Below are positions 43,894 through 54,665 of a stretch of 64,000 nt of DNA, one piece after another (positions within the stretch are counted from its first letter, which is position 1; the number at the start of each line of letters is the position of its first letter). Position numbers and translations under genes: made by a program. The notes under the pieces were generated by a model. The model ran no database searches. It was not told the origin of the DNA and was given only the letters and a program-made list of their open reading frames with translations. The stretch spans positions 1 to 64,000 of the forward strand of contig NW_025955118.1 of NCBI RefSeq assembly GCF_022376445.1, given 5' to 3'. This stretch comes from Fomitopsis serialis. Lineage: Eukaryota; Basidiomycota; Agaricomycetes; Polyporales; Fomitopsidaceae.

Positions 43894-46118
43894 GCCCCTC
43901 GCTCAACCGTCCTCTTCGTCACCCGTGCCCTCATCTTCCTCCTCGAGCACAGCCTCCGCCTCCGCTTGCGCCTGCGCCGCCAGCGCCGCCTGCGCGATCG
44001 CCTGCTCGAGCAGTCGTGTCTGCTCTTCCGACAGCGCGAGCGCGCTCGAGAGCGCCAACGACGCCGCGTGGGTCGCCTCCGTCGCAGGCGCCGCACGCCC
44101 GCCGCCGCCCACGTTCGCGTTAGCGTTCGCGATGATGCTCGCCAGCGTCGGCTGGCCAGCCGGCGGGGGCGCAAACGCCGCCTGGGCTCCCACCGACTGC
44201 TGCCCGAACGACAACTGGCTCGGATTCTGCAGCACCGGCGCGTGCCCGAGCACCTTCGTCACGTAGTCATGCAGGAGCGGGTGCAGGCCCAGCACGGCCG
44301 CCTGCGCGGCCAGCACGACGCTCGGGTGCACCTCGCCCTCCTCCGGGACGTCGTCCCCGCCCGCGTCCCCGCGCGACGCCTGGCCCGCATACACCGGCGG
44401 GGGCACGCCCGCCTGCACGGAGCCTGCCGCGATGCCGTCCCACATCTTCGCGCGGCGCACCGCGTCCTCCCCGCTCTCCGGGCGGTCCACCTCGACCTCC
44501 TCGACCTCCGCGTACGCACACGCGCTCTCCGCGCCGTACGCGCCCGCACCGCCGTCCCTGCCGCGGCGGTTGTCCTGGTGGCGCTTGATCGCGTCGCGGC
44601 GGCTGAACACCTTCGCGCACCCGCGGCACCTGTACGCGGTGCGCTCGTGCAGGCGCGCGTGGCGCTTGAGGTCGTGGCTCCGCGCGAAGCTCGCGACGCA
44701 CGCGGGCGCGTCGCACCGGAACGGCCGCGCGCCGAGCAGGTGCGCGCGCCGGTGCGCCTTCAGCGAGAAGAGCCGCGCGAACGTCTTCGCGCACGTCGCG
44801 CACGGGTACACCGCCGTCCCGAGCCCGGGCTGCGCGGTGGACTCGGACGGCTGCGCGCCGATCGGGACCCCGCTGAGCACGCCGAGCATCTGGATCAGCC
44901 CCGCGAGCTCTTCGAGGGCGGCGGCGCGCGGGCCGTCTGCGCGCGGGGCGGACGTGGACGCGAAGAGGAAGGCTTGGTGAAGCGGGAGGTGGATGGAGGC
45001 GATGAGGTGGCGGTGGATGATGGGCGCCGGGCTCGCGGCGAGGGGGGCGAGCGCGTCGGTGATGAGCGCGGCCGCCTCGGTGACCTGGTGGCGCAGGTCT
45101 GGCTGCTCCGTCGCGGTCGCGGCGCGCTTGGGGGGAGGCGCGTCGTCGAGCGCGCAGCCGGGGCCGTCTGCGGCGTCCCACCTGCGCTTGCCCTTGTCGA
45201 GCTGGATGGCGGGCGCGTCCGAGTTGCGGAGGGACGCGAAGAGCAGCGAGGACTGTGCGAGCGCGATGACGGCCTCGCGCAGGTGCCTCGCGACGGCCTT
45301 GGTCACTTGTCTGCAGGAGATGCATTGGGTGAAGATGTCTAGTACGTTGTGGTGGTCCCCGCCGCGCACAGGAGATGCGGCGAGCGTAGAGCGCACCAGC
45401 GGGTTCTTCTCGGCTGAGGCGAGGATGGCTTTCATGGTGAGGATGGCGGCGGCGCTCCGTCTCTCGCGGGCAGTTCCAGGGGCGTTTCCGTGTGCAAGTT
45501 GCTGGAAGGCATCGGAGCTATGTGGATTTCTTGAGGTCAAGGTAGACGGGCCAGCAACAGGCTGTTGTACGGGTGCGAGTCCTAGGGCAGACACTGCTTG
45601 ACTCGCCTGTTGGGTGGCAGCATTTGTCTGGGCCCTCGCCTCCTGCTGCGCTCGCTCGATATCTGCTTTGAGTTGGTCCTGGAGCCGACGGGCCATCTGC
45701 TCCGCTTCGGCCTCGATGTCGTCCTCGGAGTCGTCGTCCCATGCATCTTCGTCGTCGATGTTGTGGTCCGACTGGGGGATGCTTTCCATTGCGGCGGGTT
45801 GCCTGCCTGTCTGGTAGTTGGTACAATGTGTAGCTTGTTTGTAAAAGTACAGGTGTATACACGTCGGCGCTGGGCCGGAGGTCGCCCTCGGGAGAGGAAT
45901 GAAGGTGGTCGCGAATTTGAGATTCAAACAGTGATCGGTGAGATCTGTGTAAGGATCTACGACCACACAGAGCGTCATTCACCCGCCGTCCAATCACCGT
46001 CCGCCTACTTACACCCCACCGACCGCAACGACCTGTCCAGCAAGCCTGGCGACATGACACAGCATCTGTTACAGTCCTTCGCCTCACTGTGGCCGCCACG
46101 GCTGTCCTCATTGCTCGC
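43891..46118 (-). repeat. Arm 2 of the inverted zinc-finger duplication
   Basis: Inverted copy of 32238-34437, with about 9.5 kb between the arms. The promoter side extends to ATTGCTCGC at 46110-46118. Confidence 0.85.
43903..45789 (-). CDS. C2H2 zinc-finger protein (copy 2, inverted)
   Basis: Single-exon gene of 628 residues, nearly identical to the gene at 32566-34425 in all three fingers (one visible change: KTFTRLF to KTFARLF). It differs mainly by small indels in the N-terminal linker (VQQPVAGPSTLTSRN) and the C-terminal alanine-rich part, where an extra NANANVGGGG stretch lies. The start ATG complement is 45787-45789. Both copies keep an open frame and a related promoter, so both may be expressed. 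Only 12 bases beyond the stop are shared; the neighbouring headless nuclease-kinase paralogue begins at that break. Confidence 0.88.
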   Translation of the reverse strand: MESIPQSDHNIDDEDAWDDDSEDDIEAEAEQMARRLQDQLKADIERAQQEARAQTNAATQQASQAVSALGLAPVQQPVAGPSTLTSRNPHSSDAFQQLAHGNAPGTARERRSAAAILTMKAILASAEKNPLVRSTLAASPVRGGDHHNVLDIFTQCISCRQVTKAVARHLREAVIALAQSSLLFASLRNSDAPAIQLDKGKRRWDAADGPGCALDDAPPPKRAATATEQPDLRHQVTEAAALITDALAPLAASPAPIIHRHLIASIHLPLHQAFLFASTSAPRADGPRAAALEELAGLIQMLGVLSGVPIGAQPSESTAQPGLGTAVYPCATCAKTFARLFSLKAHRRAHLLGARPFRCDAPACVASFARSHDLKRHARLHERTAYRCRGCAKVFSRRDAIKRHQDNRRGRDGGAGAYGAESACAYAEVEEVEVDRPESGEDAVRRAKMWDGIAAGSVQAGVPPPVYAGQASRGDAGGDDVPEEGEVHPSVVLAAQAAVLGLHPLLHDYVTKVLGHAPVLQNPSQLSFGQQSVGAQAAFAPPPAGQPTLASIIANANANVGGGGRAAPATEATHAASLALSSALALSEEQTRLLEQAIAQAALAAQAQAEAEAVLEEEDEGTGDEEDG

Positions 46119-48699
46119 AGTGACTGTCTTCCCGCGTCCGTCTTTCCAAGTCCGGCTCGCAACATGCCATTAGAAATGCAGCCAACACGGTGCCTCATCG
46201 ACATCTTCAGGTCTTCAGGCAAGAAAGAGTGCCCCGATGGTCCTCGTTGACTCATCCGATCGAGATTCGAAAGGCGCAGCCGCGGCGTCGACCCCAGACT
46301 CGCGACAGAGGCGCGTGGACCCACAACGTCTGTGCATCCCCTGTCTGGACGACGTTACGGCGCACTGGACGCAGGGACACGTCATGCGCACAGTGGGGAC
46401 AACGCTTCGGTCTTTCGCGCGGACACCAGTAACCAGTTGCGATCACGCGCCAGGTGCACGGCTTTGTCCCGTCGCTTCAATCCGTCCCCCGCTTGGTCCG
46501 GCTCCGTGGCAACAGTGCGCTGGCAGGAGCCCTCGCCCCTGGACCTGAGCCACTGGCCCCAGCTGCGATTCTCTATTGTCTCCACTGCATAAATAGGGCC
46601 CCGTCTCGCCAACAGTCTCTGCACAACCCATCCCCCGAACATGTCCTCTCCTCCACCCTGGCTATGGCTTACCGTGGTATCTCCAGCCCTGGCCTTATTG
46701 GCTCTGGACGACCCCAGTCAGCGCCTCCTTGTGAGTCGTACGCCCAGGATGTCGCCCCCCGCTCCCCGCTTACTCTCCTCGCAGTGCCCGGTAACAATCG
46801 CATGACGCTCCGCGGGTCCCCGCAAATCGCGCGGCGACTGAGGACACCGTCTGCTGTCCGAGTGAGTCCCCCGCATACACCCCACGCGCTCTCCCCCTGA
46901 CCTCGCCTCCTCCCGCGACCCCCGCAGGGCCGCGACACCTGCCGAACCGGCCTTCCATTCGGTTTGCTGGACCGGATAGGCGCGCGTTCTCGAGGGCATC
47001 CCCAGCGGCGCGCCCCACCCGACCCGGACTCGCACACCGCCCAGCTGGTCGGCATCCGCACCTGCACTCCGCCGCGCGTCGTCGCCCATGCACCCGCCGC
47101 GCGACGCCAGCCTTGATCGTCATTGGACTGTACCGCGATCCGGACACCCGCAGCGCGACTCGGAGATCCTGCCACGCCCGGTCTGGGGCCCGGACGGCAT
47201 ACCCAGTCAAGATCTATACCACGCCCGCGCCCCCACCCCACCCACTCCCAGCTGCGTTCTCAGCTGCGGACGCGCCGCGGGGCGCCCGCTCCGCCAGTCG
47301 GCAGACGATTGATAAAGACGACGAGTGCGGGTCGGGGGCGCGCCGTACTACCCACCTTCCGAGCCGTTGCACGGGTGGAGCTCAGGTTGCCGTGCAGGAT
47401 GTCTGTGCCCCCCTGGTCTTCAGCGGCACCCCCAGTGGGATCCGTATCTTGCCTCGGCCGACCTCCGCACTGGAAGATCATCATACTGTTCCAGCTGGCG
47501 GCGAGTCGCCTGCGCGCGCTGAACTCGAAGGGGTGGAGCCGCACTTGCACAACGGCGAGTCCTTCCGCAACGTCGTGAAGTCCGCAATCATCCGCAGACG
47601 CTTGACTCGCCCAGGCTGCACTCGACCTTGCATACGTGATTCGATGGAGGGGCGTTGACGTGCCCCATCCTCATCCTCACCGCTCGCAGAGACAGAAACA
47701 CCGCAACAAACCAATATAAACTGTTCGCGATGGAGGCGTAGAGGCCCGAGACTTACCAGGCACTCGGCTGATCGCACCATACCGCGTCCCTCAATGCTCA
47801 CATAAATTCGCAGTAGAACACTATGTGGACTCTGCTCTCCCACTCATGTCACGTTAGACGTTACGGATTATCCCTCGCTGAACCGCCGCAATACAAAATA
47901 ATGTGGTAACCAAGAATGATATGTGGCACGGATCACAGACAGTCTGTCGAAGTCGGTGTCAGTAAGCAGTCTCAATGTGGTCGCTCCCGTTGGCTGGTAC
48001 GGCTTCATGCTGCATTGGTGGATTCACCGCGTTTGCTTGACGTGGGCCTGGGCCCCGCATCCCAGCGTATCGACCCATGATCACTGACGCTTTGCTCGCG
48101 CATCCGCCCAATACGGGCGCGACCTGCACGCGAACGCTAACCCAAAGAACCGCAGTCATATCCGCCGTCCTTCTCACACCACCGACATCGACGCACAGTC
48201 CTCTCCCATAGGCATAGATAGGTAGAACCCCCGACAGCCCAGCTCGACCCTGCACGCACGCTCCAGATCATGAACCGAGATGGGGAGATGGGATAATCAC
48301 AGTTTCGCCACCCGCGGGCCACCCGCCAGCCACGGCCGTGTTCTCCGCATCGCGTCGGACATGGCGCCTTTTCCGGCACGGCCAGCCCTCGCAGGTAGTA
48401 AGTTCCCCATGCGCGTGCAGTCATTCGCCCTCCCCCCTGCGCCGCGGCGAGAGCCGAAGTCCCAATCACTCGACATGGGAGACGGTGGCGGCGCACCCTT
48501 GAACCTTATGCTTGACTTCAGGTCCCCGGGCTCACGCGCACGCACGCTTCTCGCCCTCTGTCCGTGGGCGAGATAAATACGCCCGCGCTCCGAACGGCCT
48601 GCGAACCCAAACGCGCCTCGCTCCCAACCTCGATCCGCGTCCGCGCTACCCCACCGCCCGCTGCCCGTCCATCCACACCGATACGCGCGCCCCCGCACG
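46119..48699. other. GC-rich region with no recognised gene; possible orphan transcript
   Basis: 2.6 kb. A promoter-like start exists: ATAAATA at 46589-46595, then ATG at 46641 with a hydrophobic leader-like beginning (MSSPPPWLWLTVVSPALALL) and intron-like GTGAGT/CAG signals. No single splice plan I tried gives a long familiar protein; another ATG at 46672 can be spliced to about 110 unrecognised residues. Long open frames on both strands to 47658 reflect GC content. The end (about 48573, ATAAATA) is the likely GST promoter. Confidence 0.35.
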
Positions 48700-49564
48700 A
48701 TGATCAAGCTGTACGGCTACCCGCCGTCGCACGCGACGCGCCGCGCCGCGCTCATCTTCAAGGAGCTCGGCCTCCCGTACGAGCTCGTCAAGGTCGACAT
48801 GACCACGGAGGCGCACAAGGCCGCGCCGTACCTCGCCCAGCAGCCGTTCGGGCAGGTGCCGTACATCGACGACGACGGCCTCATCCTCTTCGAGAGCCGC
48901 GCGATCGCGCGCTACCTCGTCGCCAAGTACGCGCGCCCCGAGCACAAGGCGCTCATGCCCACCCCCGCGGGCGACCTGGAGCGGTTCGCGCGGTTTGAAC
49001 AGGCCGTGAGCGTGGAGATGAGCAACTTCGACGTGTACATGGGCGCGCTCTCGTGGGAGGTGATTTTCAAGAGGTGAGTGTCGCCCGTCCTCGGAGCTGC
49101 AGGAAGGGTCGTGAACTGGGTGTGTCTCTGGGATGCGATGAAGGTATACGGGGGTCATGACGGACGAAGCGATCGTCACGGACCTGCTGCAGACGCTGAA
49201 CAGCAAGCTGGACGCGTACGAGGTCCTCCTGGCCAAGAACCGATACCTCGCCGGGGACGTGAGTGTGCTCCCGACTCTCGCCTTGCCTCTCTCACAGTGC
49301 GAGCTTTTCCAGGAAGTGACACTGGCGGACCTTTTCCACCTACCTTTCGGTAACACCCTGGGGAGCATGGGGTACGATCTGCTCACCACTTCGTCGAGGC
49401 CAAACGTGTCCCGGTGAGTCCCTGCGTCCCACGGTGTCGAATGCGATAGCAGTCCACGACTTGAGACCTGGAGACACCCCTTCGCGGCTGACGCCCGTCT
49501 CAATAGGTGGTGGAAGGACATCAGCTCGCGCCCGGCATGGCAAGCCGTGAAGGAGAATGCTTGA
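48700..49564 (+). CDS. Glutathione S-transferase, phi-like (complete copy)
   Basis: Four exons encode about 215 residues. The N-terminal thioredoxin-fold domain starts MIKLYGYPPSHATRRAALIF, with the catalytic-site Ser/Thr region at residues 10-13 and the glutathione-binding QVPYIDDDG and LFESRAIARYL motifs. The helical C-terminal domain shows EMSNFDVYMGALSWEV, NRYLAGDVTLADLFHLP with the conserved hydrophobic-staple Asp, and the end SSRPAWQAVKENA. Cytosolic detoxification enzyme that joins glutathione to electrophiles. Its second half, from about LVAKYARPEH to some 190 bases beyond the stop, is repeated in the same orientation at 53466-54285. Confidence 0.92.
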
Positions 49565-49865
49565 TACCAGTGGAGCGAATTCTCATGTGTGAGAATGCAA
49601 GTCGCAGTCTATGGGGCAGCCTGTATTGAGAAGAAATATGACGTGTTCAGCCGATTGAGTATGCTCCGGGCTGCATTCGGCGCATGCAGGGTAACAGGGA
49701 AGCCTTACCTGAGAGTCGTTAGAGCATGCTGGTATAGAACTTGTTCGTGAGTCAAGCGTACTCTGCAGAGGGAGGTAGAGGGAGGTAAGGTTGGGGAGTT
49801 TGATTTTGCGCGTGGGTTTACGTAATGTACTTATGTATGTAATGCAGATTTTGAGCTCGATTTAC
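49565..49865. other. GST 3' flank
   Basis: No gene. About the first 190 bases are duplicated downstream of the truncated GST (54095-54285). Confidence 0.6.
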
Positions 49866-51000
49866 TACAGCAGATTCGGAAAACCTTGTCCGACGCGCCC
49901 CCGCGCGTGAGAAAATTCAAATAAATCAAGAAAATCACGAAAATGCGGAAAAGTCTAGGAATCGCGATACACGTACCGTAGCCACTGCAGAACACCGTGT
50001 ACACCCTGTTACAGGTTCGGGGCGCATGCGGCATGTCTGTCGAAGGCAAGTCGAGGGTATTTTTGAAGGTTGTGCAATGGTCGACGTGGCGGGCGCTAAA
50101 GCCGACTCCCCAGGGAGCATCCACTGCAAAATGCAGCTGTGGGTGTCATCGGGTGCTCGATTTGCATGCGTACGGAGTACAGCTGTACTGATGTAGTTCT
50201 CAATGTAACAGAGGCAGTAGCTTGTGGGACAATGATAACCAGGAGGACTCGCCGCCTGGCGCTCAGCCTCAGTTACTAACGGTACAGTGCCTGGCAATTT
50301 TCAACTTCAAGTCGAAGTTGGGCCCGACATCGGCATGGGCACAGTATCGGATTGTAAGTAGGCACCGTATGGATATCGGAGCGATATTCGAAGAAGCCGA
50401 GACCTTATTCAGCCCTGTCTCAGTCAGTGACGAAATTCCTGTAGCCTTGAAGCTTCATGGCCAGCCGGAAATGCAAACTTGAAGTCGCGGCCTCGGGACT
50501 TCTGGTGAAATAACACAGACTCTCCCTTATTGAAGAGAACAAGACTTGAAGATATAACCTGAGTAGGCCATCTCAGGGCGGCACTGGCAATGCGAGCACT
50601 TCGGAGGCAAGTCTTTGACCTGGCTGCCCGTCAAATGCACGAATGTCTTCCTCTCAGGTTGTGTCTATCTAGTAACCATGTCTCCCTGTCATCACGCATA
50701 CTCTCCGGGTCATATCGAGTACCCACAGCGGTGTTCTGCAGTGGATGCTCCCTGGGGAGTCAACTTTAGCGCCCGCCATGTCGACGCATCGCACAACCTT
50801 CGAAATCACCCTCAACTTGCCTTCGATAGACATGCCGCATACGCCGCGAACCTGTAACAAGGCGTACACGGTGTTCTATAATGGCTACGGTGCGTGTATC
50901 GCGATTCCTAGACTTTTCCGCATTTTCGTCATTTTCTTGATTTATTTGAATTTTCGCACGCGCGGGGACGCGTCGGACAAGGTTTTCCGAATCTGCTGTA
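49866..51000. repeat. Pair of ~280 bp inverted repeats
   Basis: 49866-50145 matches the complement of 50720-51000, about 90% by eye, both arms starting outward at TACAGCAGATTCGGAAAACC. The ~570 bp between them is unrelated and holds no recognised gene. It lies between the complete GST and the second Crinkler-like copy. Fold-back element or local inverted duplication; no transposase seen. Confidence 0.7.
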
Positions 51001-51137
51001 ATAGTGTGTAGGTGTGGGTGGTTCAGCGAGACTTGACATTGTACGGCTCAGCGACACGGGCCCCCTACCTCCCGAAGACGGATGGGCAGGAGCCTGGAGT
51101 TTGGCTGGAACATCGACCCTTCTCCCAAACCAGCATC

Positions 51138-53220
51138 ATGTCCTCTCACAGCGAGCCACCAGAGGACTACGCAGTGTACTTTCCCCATCCTGTGCACCCC
51201 CTCGAGATATCTTTGGAGGTTGATAAGAACAGCAGCAGGCATCTCTCAAAGTTAGTCGAGGTTGTGATCAACAAACAACTTGGACCGGAAGTTGATCCCG
51301 AGGCTTACACATTGTTCAAGGTGCGTATCCATCTTATATCAGTCACGCTTGTAGTGACCATACTAGCCCCCTGGATTGTCGCTGGAACCCGGCGAGACGT
51401 TACTCGATCGCAGCCGCCAATGGCTTCGCGAATACCACGATAGTCGGGATTTCAAAATCCGGCCAACCGCCAAAGTGAGGAACGCTTTCCCTGAAGGACC
51501 GAGTCAGGATGATGTCGTCGACATCCTCGTCGTCACACCAGAGAGTGAGTCATCTCTACTGAGTGTTGGACATCTGCCTCACCCATAGCGCAGCCCTTGA
51601 AAGTCTGGACGACGTGGGAGACCTTGCCTCTAATTACAGGAAGGTCATTCGAGGTACGTTGTAGTGTTCTTACGTCCCTGGGCTAGCCAATTACCTTGTT
51701 CATCAGAACGCGAGAAGGAGGCCAAGAACGTCCGCACATCGTTACCTAGGCCGTCGGAAGGAATTACTACACATGTGCAGAAGCTCTTCAACGAATGCGG
51801 CGACTGTTTTCATGCAGGACGACCACACGACAATTACGGTCCCCCAGTTGCCTTGTTCCACCCTACGTTGGGCCTGCTCGCATACCGCCTTCGCCATCTC
51901 GGCTCTGCGCTCCCCGAGGGCGAACCCAATTATCTAGAACTAGGAAAGGTCCATTCATTTATGGCACTAGCTTTGAATTGCTACGACTTCGGAGAAGACC
52001 GTATTCTGGCCATTGGAAGTCTCCTCGAAGGTCTCCTTGCCTGCACACTCAGCTGGGACGTGCCCATCAGCGATATTCGCCCCAACATAGCCATGGGCGG
52101 CTCGAAGCCATTCGGCTTCGTGGAAGTCAAAAACGAGGATGGATTGCATGGGGATGCCTTTCTGCAAGCAAGCCTTGATTACGCCAGGCTGGTGACAGAT
52201 GATAAAAACGAGGTTTGGCCGCCAATCCGTGTGTGCACCGTGATGGCATGCTGACGAGGGACTCTGTAGCTGATACGGCAGCGACGACGTCGGTCCAACT
52301 ACCCTGTCATCCTGATCAGCATCAGGGGCGATCTTCTCGAGATCGGGGTCGCCGTGTATACCGATGGACCCTACATTGACCGCCTCTTCTCGGAGCGGTT
52401 GCGTCTGGACTTCTACCGGAACAATAACGTACTCCGTGTCGCACGAGCCTTCAAGGCTGTTCAGCTTGCTACTGGCGAGCTTACCGCATTCTACGCGCGA
52501 CTCGACGCTGCACCTCCCTCCAGCAGCATCGCACATCTGTTTCCGTCACCCGTCCCGGTCCCCTCCTGCAAGGACAGCATGCCGTCCTTGACCTTCACGA
52601 ATCGGATGTCTCGCGCCGGGGAGCTCTATCTTATGGCGAGGTCATCAGATCAGCGGTGTTCGCCCATCTACCTCGCCACCATGCCCAAATCGACTGGAGG
52701 TGACACTCCGGACGGCGAAGTCGAGGTCATCGTCAAGTTCACCGCAAGGTACAATGCTGAGGCACACCGCATCCTCGCCGCGGCCGGATTGGCGCCTACT
52801 CTGCACGCCATTATCCCCGTCTGTGATCGCATCTTCATGGTCGTCATGGATCGGGTTGAAGGCGAGATGGCGTGGTCATTCGAGCAGAGAAACGAACTCC
52901 TCCCGCACAGTGTCTACGCCGACGTCAAGACCGCCGTCGACCTGCTCCACGAACACGACCTCGTGTTTGGCGATCTCCGGGCTCCCAACATCATGTGTGT
53001 TCGCAGGTCCGGTGGTGCTGGGTCCGACGAACACTGGAATGCCATGCTGATTGACTTTGACTGGGCCGGGACTCACGGCAGTGCATCATACCCAGCAATC
53101 ATGAACGACCAGCTATCGGATTGGATCCCCACCATGCGGCGACTAGGATTGATGCGGAAGGAGCACGATCTCGGCATGCTTGAACGGTTCAAGTTACTGT
53201 GCCAACCGACCGTTGCATGA
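51138..53220 (+). CDS. Crinkler-like header / nuclease-like / kinase-like fusion (copy 2)
   Basis: Inverted paralogue of the gene at 39441-41529, with the same five exons and about 640 residues. Header: YAVYFPHPVHPLE, KLVEVVINKQLGPEVDPEAY, TAKVRNAFPEGPSQDD. Nuclease-like core: ISDIRPNIAMGG, FGFVEVKNEDGLHGDAF, LQASLDYARLV. Then a linker with IRGDLLEIGVAVYTDGPYID and the kinase-like part: VIVKFTARYNAEAHRI, MVVMDRVEGEMAW, LVFGDLRAPNIMC, LIDFDWAGTHGSASY. The header sequence diverges most between the copies, the nuclease and kinase parts least. The glycine-rich loop is not obvious, so the kinase may be inactive. No signal peptide or membrane segment. Homology to copy 1 runs from about 50 bases before the ATG to about 50 after the stop. 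Confidence 0.72.
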
Positions 53221-53279
53221 TCGTTTTCACTGGAACGGATTCGGTGTAGGGCGTAGGAGTACTCCCAAGGGAGAACACC

Positions 53280-53465
53280 GTGTATTACGCTCGAACCTGC
53301 AATACAACAAGCGCGTTACGACAGACAAACACGCTGCAAATACTCCAGGTGGTCCTGGTTCGCACCCGCACCCGCGCCGCCCGAACGCGGCTACGAGATC
53401 GTGATCTTCGACGCCATCTCTGGCGTCGTCTTCGGGAACGTAACGGTCATCACGCCGTCCTCCAT
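53280..53465 (-). pseudogene. Inverted relic of the hsp20 3' end
   Basis: Reading the minus strand, it matches 5990-6190: last hsp20 exon (VLTVTFPKTT region with changes), stop region and 3' flank, including TGTATTACGCTCGAACC on the plus strand. It ends at TCCATC, where GST sequence starts abruptly at 53466. Confidence 0.8.
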
Positions 53466-54094
53466 CCTCGTCGCCAAGTACGCGCGCCCCGAGCACATGG
53501 CGCTCATGCCCGCCCCCGGGGGCGAGCGGTTCGAGCAGGCCGTGAGCGTGGAGATGAGCAACTTCGACGTGTACATGGGCGCGCTCGCGTGGGAGGTGGT
53601 CTTCAAGAGGTGAGTGTCGCCCGTTCTCGGAGCTGCAGGAAGGGTCGTGAACTGGGTGTGTCTCTGGGATGCGATGAAGGTATACCGGGGTCATGACGGA
53701 CGAAACGATCGTCGCGGACCTGCTGCAGACGCTGAACAGCAAGCTGGACGCGTACGAGGTCCTCCTGGCCAAGAACCGATACCTCGCTGGGGACGTGAGT
53801 GTGCTCCCGGCTCTCGCCTTGCCTCTCTCACAGTGTGAGCTTCTCCAGGTAGTGACACTGGCGGACCTTTTCCACCTACCTTTCGGCAGCATCCTGGGGA
53901 GCATGGGGTACGATCTACTCACCACTTCGTCGAGGCCGAACGTGTCCAGGTGAGTCCGCGCAACCCATGTATTCGACATCAGTCCACCACTCGACGTCTG
54001 GACGAACGCCTTCGTGGCTGACACTCGTCCCAAAAGGTGGTGGAAAAATATCAGCTCGCGCCCGGCATGGCAAGCCGTGAAGGAGAATGCTTGA
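53466..54094 (+). pseudogene. Beheaded GST copy fused to antisense hsp20
   Basis: Matches the complete GST from LVAKYARPEH to the end (VKENA, stop 54092-54094) with the same three introns; most changes are small (EHMALMPAPGG lacks three residues of the parent). The whole glutathione-binding domain is missing. The frame is open backward into antisense hsp20 sequence (IFDAISGVVFGNVTV) but has no ATG there. Without the thioredoxin fold it cannot act as a normal GST. The retained open frame and splice sites suggest a recent event. Confidence 0.8.
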
Positions 54095-54665
54095 GACCAG
54101 TGGAGCGAATTTCTCATTCGTGTGAGAATGCAAGTCGCAGTCTATGGAGCAGCCTGTATTGAGAAGAAATATGACGTGTTCAGCCATCGAGTGTGCTGTG
54201 GCCTGCAATCGGCGCGTTCAGGATAACAGCGAAGTCTTACCTGAGGGCCGTTAGAGCATGCTGGTCAGAACTTGTTCTTGAGGCGCATCTCGCCGTGCGA
54301 CGAGGTCAAAATCCGTGACCAAAGTGTGAATGAGAGACAAACATCATTTCAGAAAAGGAGTAGAACGCGAAGGACGATAACCCAGTGACATGGATGCTCC
54401 ATGCTGGACCAGTGAAGTCGTTGAGTGGTGCACAGTCGCCTCAAGAGCAAAATTTGCAGCATATACTCTGCGATTAGCCGTGGAACGGCCATTATATAGC
54501 ACGGCTTGCAAAGAGCACACATCGCCAGACAGATGGCACAGCGACAGCCAGTAAAATAGACAACGGAGGCCAACTGCTGAGACCGGTCAGCCAGCCCTTC
54601 ACGACGACGACGACAACCGCACCGCGCACCTCTCATCCACGCACACCGACAGCACGCCCCCATCT
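54095..54665. other. Intergenic; duplicated GST flank
   Basis: 54095-54285 repeats the 3' flank of the complete GST. The rest is the 3' side of the bL31m gene; nothing else recognised. Confidence 0.5.

Noticed and set aside
46669..47241. 190-residue minus-strand open frame in the GC-rich region
   Set aside because: Gly/Arg-rich, no family match that I know, and overlapped by equally long frames on the other strand.
49831..50124. Matching hydrophobic short frames in both arms of the inverted repeat at 49866-51000
   Set aside because: They differ by substitutions that do not favour synonymous sites and have no motifs; the DNA repeat explains the similarity.
53227..54117. Minus-strand open frame of 296 residues opposite the truncated GST, and a similar one at 48646-49521
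   Set aside because: Antisense to recognisable GST exons and introns; no motifs, low-complexity Arg/His runs.
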